A stretch of DNA of 24,224 bases from Deltaproteobacteria bacterium. Its GTDB lineage: Bacteria; Bdellovibrionota_C; UBA2361; JAAYZI01. Both the position numbers and the translations under genes were made by a program. Below the pieces are notes generated by a model. It ran no database searches and was not told where the DNA came from. It saw only the letters and a program-made list of their open reading frames with translations. Positions 1 to 9,335 of the stretch are shown one piece after another. The stretch covers positions 1 through 24,224 of the forward strand of contig JAAYZI010000266.1 of NCBI GenBank assembly GCA_012514925.1. Direction: 5' to 3'. Position 1 is the first letter of the stretch. Each line of letters starts with the position of its first letter.

Positions 1-3000
1 CCCGCGTCAATATCTGAGTTATGCTCAGCCGTAATGCGCACGCCCACAGGCAAATTATAGACCTTGGTCTCACCGCTCTCGCCATACACAACGATGCGCG
101 GACGCCAATCGCCGCTCTTATCCTTAGCCTGCACCACCTCTCTCTCTGAGAAGCCGGTGCGCTCATCGGTGCGCTCCTCCATGGTCTGTTCGTTGATATC
201 CAGCCATTCCACGCGGCCCGCCACTTCGCTAAGAATCGGAATGGCGAACGGATCCCATTCGCACATGAGCTGCCCTGGTTCCACCAATTGATTTTCTTCG
301 ACCCTGAGCCGCGCTCCATAAACAAGCGTATGCCGCTCGCGTTCCCGCCCGTCTTGCGAGTCCACGATCACCACTTCCGATTTGCGATTCATAACAACCG
401 AGGTGCCATCTCTGCGCCGAGCCAATCGCACATTCTCCAACTTAATCTGACCGGCGTAGCGCGCCTCCATCGAAGTTTGTTCGGCCCTGCCGGAAGCAGC
501 ACCACCGATATGGAATGTACGCATGGTCAACTGAGTGCCTGGTTCGCCGATGGACTGTGCCGCAATTACACCCACCGCTTCTCCCAAATTAACCAGATGA
601 CCACGACCCAAATCCCGCCCGTAGCAAAGCGCACATACTCCCCGATGGGCCTCACACGTCAAAACCGACCGGATCATCACGGTATCCAAGCCGGCCGCAA
701 CGATCTTCTCACAACGCTTCTCGTCTATCTCTTCGTTACGTCGCACCAATACTTCATTGCTGATCGGATCACAAATATCCTCCGCTGCAACTCGCCCCAA
801 AATACGATTCGCTAAGGTTTCAATTTCCTCTCCGCCCTCAATCAGTGCAGTCATCTCACTACCATCGCTCGTCCCGCAATCGTAGCAGGTAACAATACTG
901 TCTTGAGCAACATCCACCAAACGCCGGGTAAGGTACCCCGAGTTAGCAGTCTTTAAAGCGGTATCCGCCAAACCTTTGCGGGCACCATGGGTCGAGACGA
1001 AGTACTGCATAACGGTCAACCCCTCACGTAAATTGGCCTTAATCGGCTGCTCAATAATTGAGCCGTCCGGTTTGGCCATCAATCCACGCATCCCTGCCAG
1101 CTGCCGGATCTGCTGATTCGAACCGCGCGCCCCCGAATCGGCCATAATGTAAACGGGATTAAAAGAGGCACCTTTTTTAACCTGCCCCGTTTGGGGATCG
1201 GTGTATTCACAAGACGAAATACCCGCCATCATATCCGCGGCGACACGGTCACCTACTTCGGACCAAATATCGATGACCTTATTGTAGCGCTCTCCCATGG
1301 TGATCAGACCTTCCTGGTACTGGGAGTCAATTTCTGCGACTTTGGCATCTGCGTCCCCCAGAATTCTGCTTTTGCTCTCCGGGACAGCCATGTCACCAAT
1401 GCTGATAGAAATGCCAGCCGTGGTGGCGAAGGTATATCCAATATCCTTCAAACGGTCGGCTAAAATAACCGTGGCTTTATTGCCGGCCTTACGAAAAGCT
1501 TCGTCCAAAATCTCGCTCAGCTCTCTCTTTTTTAGAACCCGATTGTAATACCGAAAAGGCAACGCGCCTTTAGGCATAAACTGCGCCAGGAGCACGCGGC
1601 CTACCGTGGTTTCCCAGATCTTGCCCTCTAAACGGCATTTAATTGCAGCCTGCACATGCACCTCTCCCGCTTGCCAAGCGAACCAAACCTCTTCAGGGTT
1701 GGCAAAAACTTTTCCGGTCCCCAGCGCATAAGGCCGCTCGCGCGTCATATAATACAGACCCAGGATAATATCTTGTGAAGGCAAAATAACCGGCTTTCCA
1801 TTCTGCGGACTGAGAATGTTATTGGTGGACATCATAAGCACCCTGGCCTCTACTTGTGCCTCCACCGAAAGGGGCACATGCACTGCCATCTGATCTCCGT
1901 CAAAGTCCGCATTAAACGCAAAACAAACCAAGGGATGCAATTGAATCGCCTTTCCCTCAATTAACACCGGCTCAAAAGCCTGAATGCCTAAACGGTGCAA
2001 AGTCGGGGCACGATTAAGGAGCACTGGGTGTTCCTTTATGACCTCATCTAAAATATCCCAAACCACCGCCCTTTCCTTGTCGACCATCTTTTTGGCGCTC
2101 TTGATGGTAGTAACGTAGCCGCGATCTTCAAGCTTGTTATAAATAAAGGGTTTAAAAAGCTCGAGGGCCATACGTTTTGGCAGCCCACATTGATGCAATC
2201 TAAGCTCCGGCCCCACCACAATCACTGAACGGCCAGAATAATCAACTCGTTTACCGAGCAAATTCTGACGGAAACGCCCACCCTTACCCTTAAGCATATC
2301 GCTTAAAGATTTTAGCGGCCGCTTGTTGGGCCCGGTAATGGTTCTACCTCGCCGCCCATTATCAAAAAGCGCGTCCACCGATTCCTGCAGCATGCGCTTC
2401 TCGTTACGAATGATGATATCCGGTGCCTGTAGCTCCATCAGCCGCTTGAGACGATTGTTACGATTAATCACGCGCCGATAGAGGTCATTTAAATCACTGG
2501 TAGCGAACCGGCCGCCATCCAGGGGCACTAACGGCCTGAGATCCGGAGGGATCACCGGCACCACCGTCATAATCATCCACTCCGGACTGTTGCCACTCTG
2601 CTGAAATGAACTAAGCACTTTGAGGCGCTTGGCCAGCTTCTTCTTTTTAGCTTCCGACGTTACTTTGACAAGCTCATCTCGTAATTCCACACAGAGCTTA
2701 TCCACTTCCACACGCTTGAGCATCTGCAGAATCACATCGGCACCGATTCCAGCCTCAAACCGATCACCGTACTCTTCCCTTGCTACGCGGAAATCTCTCT
2801 CGGACAAAAGCTCCCCACTCTGAAGTGGAGTATCTCCACCGTCAACTACAATATAAGCCTCAAAATAAAGAACCTTTTCGAGATCACGCAAACTGATATC
2901 CAAAGTAGTGCCAATCCGGCTTGGGAGGCTCTTTAAAAACCAAATGTGCGCTACGGGACAGGCCAACTCAATATGCCCGATGCGTTCCCTGCGTACCTTA

Positions 3001-3284
3001 GATTGAATGACTTCCACTCCGCACTTCTCACACATCACCCCCCGATGACGCAGACGTTTGTATTTTCCACAGATGCACTCATAATCTTTAACTGGCCCAA
3101 AAATTTTGGCGCAAAACAAACCATCACGCTCCGGCTTAAGGGTACGATAATTAATCGTCTCGGGTTTAGTCACCTCGCCATAAGACCAACTGCGAATCTT
3201 TTCGGGGCTGGCTAAAGATATTTTCAGAGCGTCAAATCTGATCGGATTCTTTGGTTTTTCAAAGAGGCTAAAAATATCATCCAT
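1..3284 (-). CDS. rpoC: DNA-directed RNA polymerase subunit beta' (partial, C-terminus outside window)
   Basis: Largest subunit of RNA polymerase; with RpoB it forms the catalytic cleft. Translating from the ATG at 3284 gives an open frame of about 1094 codons to the left edge with family sequence throughout; checks near both ends and in the middle show no frameshift. The N-terminal zinc site has Cys70, Cys72, Cys85 and Cys88, and the catalytic loop NADFDGDQ starts at Asn458 with metal-binding Asp460, 462 and 464, the same numbers as in E. coli. The second zinc site is Cys803, Cys877, Cys884 and Cys887, with E. coli spacing (74/7/3). The trigger-loop region (IAAQSIGEPGTQLT) follows. The start is supported by AGGA about 7 bases upstream and by the family-typical beginning MDDIFSLFEKP. 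It lies 60 bp after rpoB, as last gene of the operon; some 250-350 C-terminal residues are missing by comparison with the family. Confidence 0.98.
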   Translation of the reverse strand, partial: MDDIFSLFEKPKNPIRFDALKISLASPEKIRSWSYGEVTKPETINYRTLKPERDGLFCAKIFGPVKDYECICGKYKRLRHRGVMCEKCGVEVIQSKVRRERIGHIELACPVAHIWFLKSLPSRIGTTLDISLRDLEKVLYFEAYIVVDGGDTPLQSGELLSERDFRVAREEYGDRFEAGIGADVILQMLKRVEVDKLCVELRDELVKVTSEAKKKKLAKRLKVLSSFQQSGNSPEWMIMTVVPVIPPDLRPLVPLDGGRFATSDLNDLYRRVINRNNRLKRLMELQAPDIIIRNEKRMLQESVDALFDNGRRGRTITGPNKRPLKSLSDMLKGKGGRFRQNLLGKRVDYSGRSVIVVGPELRLHQCGLPKRMALELFKPFIYNKLEDRGYVTTIKSAKKMVDKERAVVWDILDEVIKEHPVLLNRAPTLHRLGIQAFEPVLIEGKAIQLHPLVCFAFNADFDGDQMAVHVPLSVEAQVEARVLMMSTNNILSPQNGKPVILPSQDIILGLYYMTRERPYALGTGKVFANPEEVWFAWQAGEVHVQAAIKCRLEGKIWETTVGRVLLAQFMPKGALPFRYYNRVLKKRELSEILDEAFRKAGNKATVILADRLKDIGYTFATTAGISISIGDMAVPESKSRILGDADAKVAEIDSQYQEGLITMGERYNKVIDIWSEVGDRVAADMMAGISSCEYTDPQTGQVKKGASFNPVYIMADSGARGSNQQIRQLAGMRGLMAKPDGSIIEQPIKANLREGLTVMQYFVSTHGARKGLADTALKTANSGYLTRRLVDVAQDSIVTCYDCGTSDGSEMTALIEGGEEIETLANRILGRVAAEDICDPISNEVLVRRNEEIDEKRCEKIVAAGLDTVMIRSVLTCEAHRGVCALCYGRDLGRGHLVNLGEAVGVIAAQSIGEPGTQLTMRTFHIGGAASGRAEQTSMEARYAGQIKLENVRLARRRDGTSVVMNRKSEVVIVDSQDGRERERHTLVYGARLRVEENQLVEPGQLMCEWDPFAIPILSEVAGRVEWLDINEQTMEERTDERTGFSEREVVQAKDKSGDWRPRIVVYGESGETKVYNLPVGVRITAEHNSDIDA

Positions 3285-3344
3285 CTGCTGTCCTAGTGTT
3301 TTGACAAATCAACTAATTCCAAACCGCTTAGCCCACGTGCAGTG

Positions 3345-6300
3345 CTAAGCACTCGCAAGCTGGTTAAACTCAGAATCGGCGGACGACTGAGTATCTTGCT
3401 CGGCCAACTCTCCCTCCTGGCTCTCACCTTCTACCAGTTCCACGTCCAATCCGAGTGATTGCAGCTCTTTCATCATAACGTTGAAAGATTCAGGCAGACC
3501 TGGCTCGAGTGTGTGTTCGCCCTTAACGATCGACTCATACATACGGGTGCGTCCAGCCACGTCATCTGACTTAACTGTCAAAAATTCCTGTAACGAATAA
3601 GCCGCGCCGTAGGCCTCAAGCGCCCACACTTCCATTTCACCTAAGCGCTGTCCACCGAATTGGGCTTTTCCGCCCAAAGGCTGCTGCGTCACCAGCGAGT
3701 ATGGACCAATCGAGCGAGCGTGAATCTTATCATCTACAAGGTGGTCTAACTTTAGCATATACATGGTGCCGACCGTGACCTTCTCCGCGAAAGCCTCTCC
3801 GGTACGTCCATCATAAAGGGTCGCCTGCCCAGTCTCGTCCAAACCGGCGAACTTCAGCAAAGAGCGGATCTCCTCTTCGTTAGCAGCGTCAAACACCGGC
3901 ATGGCGACATGCACACCTTGTGCTTGCTTGCGAGCTAACGCAAAGATCTCCTGCTGATTCATCTTTTTAATATGACGATCATACAACTCTTGACCGTAAG
4001 CCACCCGGAGGATCTCCCTTAATTTCTCGGCCGCGGAGCTTTGCTTATCGGCGCTGCAAGCACGTAACGCGCCGCTGTACTCATCCATAACGGTACTGAG
4101 AATCGAAGCCATTTTGCGCCCCAAAGCCCACACCCCTAAACCAGTATGTGTCTCCAAGACTTGGCCGACATTCATACGTGACGGCACACCCAGAGGATTC
4201 AACACAACGTCCACCGGAGTTCCATCTGGCAAATAAGGCATATCTTCCTCTGGAACTACCCGCGAAAGAACTCCTTTATTCCCGTGTCGACCCGCCAACT
4301 TATCGCCCACCTGCACCTTGCGTTTTTGCGCAATAAAGATCTTAACCATCTTGATCACGCCGGGAGCCAGTTCGTCGCCCTCCTTCAAACGCTTGATCTT
4401 CTCCTGTAGCAAGGAGCGCTTATTGTTAATCAGCTGACCTGTCCTAACCACAACTTGATTTAGGCGCTCTTGTAAGCTCTCGTCTCCGATCTGAATATCG
4501 CGCAGATATTCGAAAGGAATACCGCGCAACACTTCCGTCGTGAGCTCCACACCCTTGGCGATCAATTGCGAGCGCTTCTCATCCACTAGCCTGGAGGCCG
4601 TCGTCTTGCCGACCAACAGCTCTTCAATCTCCTTCAAAGCAGCTTCCCGGATGATACTGATCTCGTCACGTTGATCCTGTTCCAACCGAGCGACTTCGCG
4701 CTTCTCAATCTCTATGCTACGCTCATCCTTATCGGTGCCCTTGCGGGAAAACACCTGGGTGGCGATCACTGTCCCCTCCGCCCCCGGCGGCAACTTTAAG
4801 CTGGTATCCCTAACTTCACCCGCTTTTTCACCGAAAATCGCACGCAGCAGCTTCTCTTCGGGGCTCAACTGAGTCTCGCTCTTTGGAGTAATCTTACCCA
4901 CCAAGATGTCACCTGGCTGAACTTCGGCCCCAATCCGAATAATACCCGAATCATCCAGATTCTTAAGCGCTTCTTCACCCACATTGGGAATATCGCGAGT
5001 CACTTCCTCTTTTCCGAGCTTTGTGTCGCGCGCAATGCACTCGTAGCTATCAATGTGAATTGAGGTGAAAATATCGTTTTTGACCAAATTTTCATTGATC
5101 AAAATCGAATCCTCAAAATTGTAGCCATGCCAAGGCATGAAAGCTACCAGCACATTTTGGCCCAAAGCCAACTCTGCCATCTCCGTACTCGGCCCATCCG
5201 CAATAATCTCCCCCTCTTCAACTCTCTCTCCGCTTCTCACAATCGGACGTTGGTTGATGCAGGTGTCTTGATTTGAACGGCGGTACTTAACCAAGTTGTA
5301 AATGTCGACACCTGTATCCAATGCGTCATCCGTGGTCTTGTCGGCTTTAATTACGATGCGCTCCGCATCTACCGAAACGACTTTTCCATTACGCTTAGCC
5401 ACTACCGCTGCACCAGAATCCCGAGCTACAATTCCCTCCATTCCAGTGCCAACTAACGGTGCCTGAGTGCGCATTACCGGCACAGCCTGACGCTGCATGT
5501 TCGAGCCCATAAGAGCGCGGTTAGCATCATCATTTTCCAAAAATGGAATTAATGCAGCCGCAACGCTCACAATCTGCTTCGGACTGACATCAATCTTACT
5601 GATCTCAGAAGACGGGGCCGTCACATATTCACCATTTCGCCGGGCCGACACAAAATCATCGGGAAGGCGAGACTGCGTCCCAGCTGTGACCAAACCCGCA
5701 GTAGAAATTGTTTCCCTCTCTTCTTCGAGCGCAGACAAATACACCACATCTTTGGTGAGGCGGCGTTCGTTATCTACAACGCGATAGGGAGTTTCCAAAA
5801 AGCCGTATTCATTTACCCGCGCGTAAACTGCCAGGGATGAAATAAGACCGATGTTAGGCCCTTCTGGAGTCTCAATCGGACAAATGCGACCATAGTGAGT
5901 CGGGTTTACGTCTCGCACCTCAAACCCAGCGCGATCTCGCGTGAGACCACCAGGACCAAGCGCCGACAAGCGGCGTTTATGGGTAATCTCAGAGAGGGGA
6001 TTGGTCTGATCCATAAACTGCGAAAGTTGTGAAGAACCGAAAAACTCCTTCACTACCGCAGATACAGGTTTGTAATTGATTAGATCTTGGGGGACCAAAG
6101 TATCAATATCTTGCATCCCCATGCGTTCCTTAACGGCACGCTCCATTCGCACCAAACCGATGCGATACTGATTTTCAATCAGCTCTCCCACCGCGCGCAC
6201 GCGCCGATTCCCCAAGTGGTCGATATCATCGACAGCGTAACTGACAGGGTCATTCGAAGTGCGAAGATGCAGAAGGTAACGTATCGTCTCCTTAATGTCT

Positions 6301-7817
6301 TCTTCGGTCAGGACTACTTGAGTAAGCGGCGGAGCATCTTTGCCCTGCGAAATATAAAGCTTATGGTTAATCTTGTAGCGCCCGATGTCGGAAAGATCAT
6401 AACGATCTTTATTAAAAAAGAGGTTTTTGAATGTCGCACTAGCAGTCTCAGGCCGAGGTGGATCCCCAGGCCTCATGCGGCGATAGATCTCAATCAAACT
6501 CTCAACCGTCGGCCGACCGATTAGGCGCGCATACAGATCCTCCCGCGGCGGAGACATCTTATCACTTTGCAAGGTCCGTAAAAATCCGTCTCCGATATCG
6601 CGATCTTCCAAATAGAGCACGCGAATAGCATCCACGTCCCTGGCCCGCAGGAGGGAGATGATTCCTTGTTCAAGGACTTCCCCCTTCGAGTTCACTTTAT
6701 CCGGAGTGAACTCCTCTCCAGCGTAAATCAACACCGAAATCTTCTCACAGAACTCAGCCGCTTCAGCCTTGCCGAGATCTTCTATCACCGGCATAAGGCG
6801 ATCTTTGATGGCTTCCCAGCCCACCAGGATCTCGCCTTCCTCCATCACGACCTCTCCGCTCGCCGGATGCAGCAGTTGTTCCTCAGATTCAATTATGGTA
6901 TCGGCTGAAACCATGCCAGGTATGCTGTCGGGATTTATTTCAATCGAAGCGACTCCGGCCTCCCGCATGCGGCGCAAAACCGCCCGATTTAACTTTCCGC
7001 CAGCACGTACAATCGTTTTTCCACCGACTTTGACTTCACGGAATGCCTTCTGCCCCTCAAGGTGATCGGGATTGAACTTTTTTGTTACAACGCCACGCTT
7101 ACCGAAGGTGATCTCATCTATGCCGTAGTAGTAAGCTAAAATTTCGTCGGCTACCATGCCCATAGCACGCAGTAGGACCGTAGCATTTAACTTGCGGCGG
7201 CGATCAATGCGTACGTGCAGGAGATCCTTAATGTCGAACTCGAAATCTAGCCAAGAGCCGCGATAAGGAATAACCCGTGCAGAATACAACAACTTGCCGG
7301 AGACGTGGCTTTTGCCACGGTCATGATCAAAAAACACCCCCGGAGAGCGGTGCAGCTGACTCACAATCACGCGCTCGGTGCCGTTAATCATAAATGTGCC
7401 GCGCTCGGTCATTAGCGGAATTTCGCCAAAATACACCACGTCTTCTTTGAGTGCACTCAAATTACGAGCGCCTGTCTCAGCGTCCACCTCCCATAGGACA
7501 AGCTGAATCGTAACGCGTAACGGCGCCGCCCACGTCATGCCGCGATCTCTGCATTCATCCACATCGTATTTGGGTTGGCCGAGCTGATAGGACACGAATT
7601 CCAGTGAAGCGGTGTTGTTGTAATCCTTAATCGGAAACACCGATTTGAAGACCTTTTGCAGACCAACATCCTCACGCTTATCGGGGTCTACGTCGCTTTG
7701 CAAGAAACGTTCATAGGATTTAGTCTGAATCGCCACCAAATTTGGAACCTCTGCTATTTCCGGGATACGGGAATATTGGCGTCTAATGCGGAAATTGGTC
7801 TTCAATCTGGATGTCAT
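3345..7817 (-). CDS. rpoB: DNA-directed RNA polymerase subunit beta
   Basis: Second large subunit of RNA polymerase. The 1490-residue product is complete. The rifampicin-pocket cluster (FFGSSQLSQFMDQ, then HKRRLSALGPGG) lies at about residues 592-624 and carries the drug-sensitive residues at the usual sites (Asp603, His613, Ser618); only E. coli Asn518 is Thr here, a substitution I believe occurs naturally. The loop HGYNFEDSI and the C-terminal clamp segment PESFNVMMKELQSLG are present. Compared with E. coli (1342 aa) the rif cluster is shifted by 87 residues, so most of the extra length lies in the lobe between about residues 240 and 410; the C-terminus adds roughly 25 residues rich in Glu, Gln and Ser. 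The ATG is preceded by a weak purine-rich GAAGAGATT. It follows rplL after an unusually long 470-bp spacer. Confidence 0.98.
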   Translation of the reverse strand: MTSRLKTNFRIRRQYSRIPEIAEVPNLVAIQTKSYERFLQSDVDPDKREDVGLQKVFKSVFPIKDYNNTASLEFVSYQLGQPKYDVDECRDRGMTWAAPLRVTIQLVLWEVDAETGARNLSALKEDVVYFGEIPLMTERGTFMINGTERVIVSQLHRSPGVFFDHDRGKSHVSGKLLYSARVIPYRGSWLDFEFDIKDLLHVRIDRRRKLNATVLLRAMGMVADEILAYYYGIDEITFGKRGVVTKKFNPDHLEGQKAFREVKVGGKTIVRAGGKLNRAVLRRMREAGVASIEINPDSIPGMVSADTIIESEEQLLHPASGEVVMEEGEILVGWEAIKDRLMPVIEDLGKAEAAEFCEKISVLIYAGEEFTPDKVNSKGEVLEQGIISLLRARDVDAIRVLYLEDRDIGDGFLRTLQSDKMSPPREDLYARLIGRPTVESLIEIYRRMRPGDPPRPETASATFKNLFFNKDRYDLSDIGRYKINHKLYISQGKDAPPLTQVVLTEEDIKETIRYLLHLRTSNDPVSYAVDDIDHLGNRRVRAVGELIENQYRIGLVRMERAVKERMGMQDIDTLVPQDLINYKPVSAVVKEFFGSSQLSQFMDQTNPLSEITHKRRLSALGPGGLTRDRAGFEVRDVNPTHYGRICPIETPEGPNIGLISSLAVYARVNEYGFLETPYRVVDNERRLTKDVVYLSALEEERETISTAGLVTAGTQSRLPDDFVSARRNGEYVTAPSSEISKIDVSPKQIVSVAAALIPFLENDDANRALMGSNMQRQAVPVMRTQAPLVGTGMEGIVARDSGAAVVAKRNGKVVSVDAERIVIKADKTTDDALDTGVDIYNLVKYRRSNQDTCINQRPIVRSGERVEEGEIIADGPSTEMAELALGQNVLVAFMPWHGYNFEDSILINENLVKNDIFTSIHIDSYECIARDTKLGKEEVTRDIPNVGEEALKNLDDSGIIRIGAEVQPGDILVGKITPKSETQLSPEEKLLRAIFGEKAGEVRDTSLKLPPGAEGTVIATQVFSRKGTDKDERSIEIEKREVARLEQDQRDEISIIREAALKEIEELLVGKTTASRLVDEKRSQLIAKGVELTTEVLRGIPFEYLRDIQIGDESLQERLNQVVVRTGQLINNKRSLLQEKIKRLKEGDELAPGVIKMVKIFIAQKRKVQVGDKLAGRHGNKGVLSRVVPEEDMPYLPDGTPVDVVLNPLGVPSRMNVGQVLETHTGLGVWALGRKMASILSTVMDEYSGALRACSADKQSSAAEKLREILRVAYGQELYDRHIKKMNQQEIFALARKQAQGVHVAMPVFDAANEEEIRSLLKFAGLDETGQATLYDGRTGEAFAEKVTVGTMYMLKLDHLVDDKIHARSIGPYSLVTQQPLGGKAQFGGQRLGEMEVWALEAYGAAYSLQEFLTVKSDDVAGRTRMYESIVKGEHTLEPGLPESFNVMMKELQSLGLDVELVEGESQEGELAEQDTQSSADSEFNQLASA

Positions 7818-7886
7818 AATCTCTTCTACTTTTCTTCTTGTAATTAAACCCCCAGCCGCTTATTATGGCGCTGGAGGCTCGGCCCG

Positions 7887-7916
7887 AAAATCGAGAGGCC
7901 CAAAATCGAGAGGCCT
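7887..7916. repeat. 15-bp tandem duplication upstream of rpoB
   Basis: Two adjacent units, AAAATCGAGAGGCCC at 7887-7901 and AAAATCGAGAGGCCT at 7902-7916, differ only at the last base. They lie 70-100 bp before the rpoB start within the future 5' leader. Function unknown; likely a replication-slippage duplication. Confidence 0.9.
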
Positions 7917-8107
7917 ACATGCAAAAATAAATATCTGCAAAAGTACTTATCTGTAAAAACAGACAGCTCCGCTATACTCTACGCTGCTCCCTGCGCTACA
8001 TTCTGCGCTGCGCTTAGCGCAAAACGGCCTTTCGGCAAGGGCCGTAAAGCAATACGGGATCCAGCGCCAGACGCATCCAGCGCTAAGGAACACGAAAAGC
8101 TTCCCCC

Positions 8108-8135
8108 AAGCCGCTACATAGAAGCCGCTACATAG
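8108..8135. repeat. 14-bp tandem duplication in rplL-rpoB spacer
   Basis: AAGCCGCTACATAG occurs twice head to tail (8108-8121 and 8122-8135) with no mismatch. A looser duplication of ATCCAGCGC (8059 and 8075, 16 bp apart) lies nearby, so the spacer is rich in short direct repeats. Confidence 0.9.
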
Positions 8136-8142
8136 ACCACGC

Positions 8143-8161
8143 AAAAAAGGCGCAAGCGCCT
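8143..8161 (-). terminator. Rho-independent terminator-like hairpin between rplL and rpoB
   Basis: On the minus strand the sequence is AGGCGCTTGCGCCTTTTTT: a five-base-pair GC stem (AGGCG/CGCCT) with a four-base loop, directly followed by a run of six T. Because essential rpoBC lie downstream and no strong promoter is evident in between, it is best read as a partial terminator (attenuator). The strength of termination cannot be judged from sequence. Confidence 0.65.
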
Positions 8162-8263
8162 GCATTAGAACACCTTTTTTTACTCCAACGCAAGCCCCCG
8201 AACGGAGCCGACACATAGTCACAAGCCTCTCAGAGCCCAAAAAAAGCTCATAACAGCGTCCAA

Positions 8264-8281
8264 CCAAGCAATATTGCTTGG
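8264..8281 (-). repeat. 18-bp perfect palindrome just after the rplL stop
   Basis: CCAAGCAAT followed by its reverse complement ATTGCTTGG begins 6 bases past the rplL TAG. There is no T tract next to it, so it is not a standard terminator; it could protect or process the rplL mRNA 3' end, which is inference. Confidence 0.7.
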
Positions 8282-8287
8282 CTTTCA

Positions 8288-8671
8288 CTACTTGATGCTC
8301 GCCTTAGCTCCCACCTCTTCCAGCTTCTTCTTGGCCTCTTCAGCCTCTTGCTTTGAAACCGCCTCTCTAACTGGCTTAGGAGCTTCGTCAACCAAAGCCT
8401 TGGCCTCTTTCAAACCAAGTCCGGTCAACTCACGCACCACCTTAATAGCCTTCACTCGTTCCGGCCCTGGATCCTCCAAAATGATCGAGAACTCAGTCTG
8501 CTCCTCTGCCGCTGCAGCCCCAGCTGCTGGCGCTGCCCCAGCCACCATGGCTACCGGCGCCGCTGCCGTTACTCCCAGTTCATCTTCCAACTTTTTTACC
8601 AAGTTAGCCGCATCCATCAGCGACATACTCTTGATGTATTCGACCACTTGTTCTTGAGTTATCTCACTCAT
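8288..8671 (-). CDS. rplL: Large ribosomal subunit protein bL12 (L7/L12)
   Basis: Stalk protein of the 50S subunit, which binds as dimers to L10 and recruits translation GTPases. It has 127 residues, close to the usual 120-130. Residues 1-35 form the dimerising N-terminal domain, residues 36-57 are an Ala/Pro/Gly-rich flexible hinge, and the C-terminal domain contains the conserved helix region ERVKAIKVVRELTGLGLKEAK that contacts elongation factors. The start ATG at 8671 has TAGGAG nine bases upstream. It follows rplJ by 69 bp, the standard L10-L12 pairing, and precedes the long spacer before rpoB. Confidence 0.98.
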   Translation of the reverse strand: MSEITQEQVVEYIKSMSLMDAANLVKKLEDELGVTAAAPVAMVAGAAPAAGAAAAEEQTEFSIILEDPGPERVKAIKVVRELTGLGLKEAKALVDEAPKPVREAVSKQEAEEAKKKLEEVGAKASIK

Positions 8672-8740
8672 CTCTAGCTACTCCTATTCAACGTTAATAC
8701 CGCCCGGTTCGTTTGCTGTAGACATGCTCTGCCCACACAC

Positions 8741-9289
8741 TCACTCGCCCCCCTTCTCCAATTTGCCGCGCACAGCCTCAAGCGTGCGCACCAACTGCTG
8801 CGCGGGCGCCTGAAGCAACCGCACCAGCTGTGTCGCCGGAGTGGATATCAGACACAGCAACTTAGATAGAGTCTCCTCGCGGCTGGCCATTTTAGAAAAC
8901 TCAACCACTCCAGACTTATCTATGAAGCGACCCTCAAACCAGCCTCCTTTGATCGCGAAATGCTCCAAGTCCTTCTCGAACTTAGCGGCTACTTTTGCCG
9001 ACCCAACTGGATCCTCTTTAGCAAAAATCAAGAAATTCGGTCCCTCAAAGATCTCGACAAACTTGGAGACCTCCGTATGGTCACCCTCTTGGCAGGCGCG
9101 TTCCATAGCAATCCGAGCCAGTGTGTTCTTTACCACTTTCCCTACCGCTCCGCTCTGCCCAAACGCCCGACGCAACCCAATCATTTGCGCTACTGTAAGC
9201 CCACGATAATCTGCACATAGCGCGAAAGCCGAATTCTTAAAGTTATCGCTCAAAAACTCAATTTCTGCTTCTCTTTCCGCACGATCCAT
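8741..9289 (-). CDS. rplJ: Large ribosomal subunit protein uL10
   Basis: Base of the ribosomal stalk, which binds 23S rRNA and carries L12 dimers on its C-terminal helix. I place the start at the ATG at 9289, giving 182 residues beginning MDRAEREAEIEFLSDNF. It has GAGG six to seven bases upstream. A longer reading from a TTG at 9301 would begin inside that Shine-Dalgarno sequence and is unlikely. The RNA-binding N-terminal domain shows CADYRGLTVAQM and the C-terminal part PATQLVRLLQAPAQQLVRTLEAV forms the L12-binding helix. The gene sits 46 bp after rplA, so any autoregulatory L10 binding site must be short or lie within rplA. Confidence 0.95.
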   Translation of the reverse strand: MDRAEREAEIEFLSDNFKNSAFALCADYRGLTVAQMIGLRRAFGQSGAVGKVVKNTLARIAMERACQEGDHTEVSKFVEIFEGPNFLIFAKEDPVGSAKVAAKFEKDLEHFAIKGGWFEGRFIDKSGVVEFSKMASREETLSKLLCLISTPATQLVRLLQAPAQQLVRTLEAVRGKLEKGGE

Positions 9290-9335
9290 GATTTGCCTCA
9301 ATCTAACTACTCAACTCTCACAGTCCTGGCCCGAT

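Larger units (their letters stand above)
7818..8287. other. rplL-rpoB intergenic spacer, 470 bp, structured, no gene supported
   Basis: This spacer interrupts an otherwise compact operon. Read on the minus strand it begins with an 18-bp palindrome just after rplL, then a GC-rich hairpin with a six-T tract (8143-8161), then a 14-bp tandem duplication (8108-8135), a hairpin around 8022-8045 and a 15-bp tandem duplication (7887-7916). In E. coli the rplL-rpoB spacer holds a partial terminator and an RNase III processing site that lower rpoBC expression relative to the ribosomal genes; a similar role here is inference. The 113-codon minus ORF inside (7947-8288) is Cys/Trp/Arg-rich, overlaps the rplL stop and does not look like a protein. 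Confidence 0.8.

Noticed and set aside
288..815. 175-codon plus-strand ORF, and others opposite rpoC
   Set aside because: Antisense frames of the intact rpoC reading; no family-like sequence.
1..3284. Possible broken rpoC
   Set aside because: Manual translation from the ATG at 3284 keeps the frame through both zinc sites and the active-site loop to the left edge; it merely lacks its stop in the window.
5960..6050. Possible rifampicin-resistance change in RpoB (Thr at the E. coli Asn518 position)
   Set aside because: Key residues Asp516, His526 and Ser531 equivalents are unchanged, and I believe Thr at this site is a natural variant.
7947..8288. 113-codon minus-strand ORF in the rplL-rpoB spacer
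   Set aside because: Composition (many Cys, Trp, Arg), overlap with the rplL stop, and the presence of a terminator-like hairpin and tandem repeats inside it argue against a protein.
9290..9301. Earlier TTG start for rplJ
   Set aside because: The TTG overlaps the GAGG ribosome-binding site that fits the ATG at 9289, and the family begins at that ATG.
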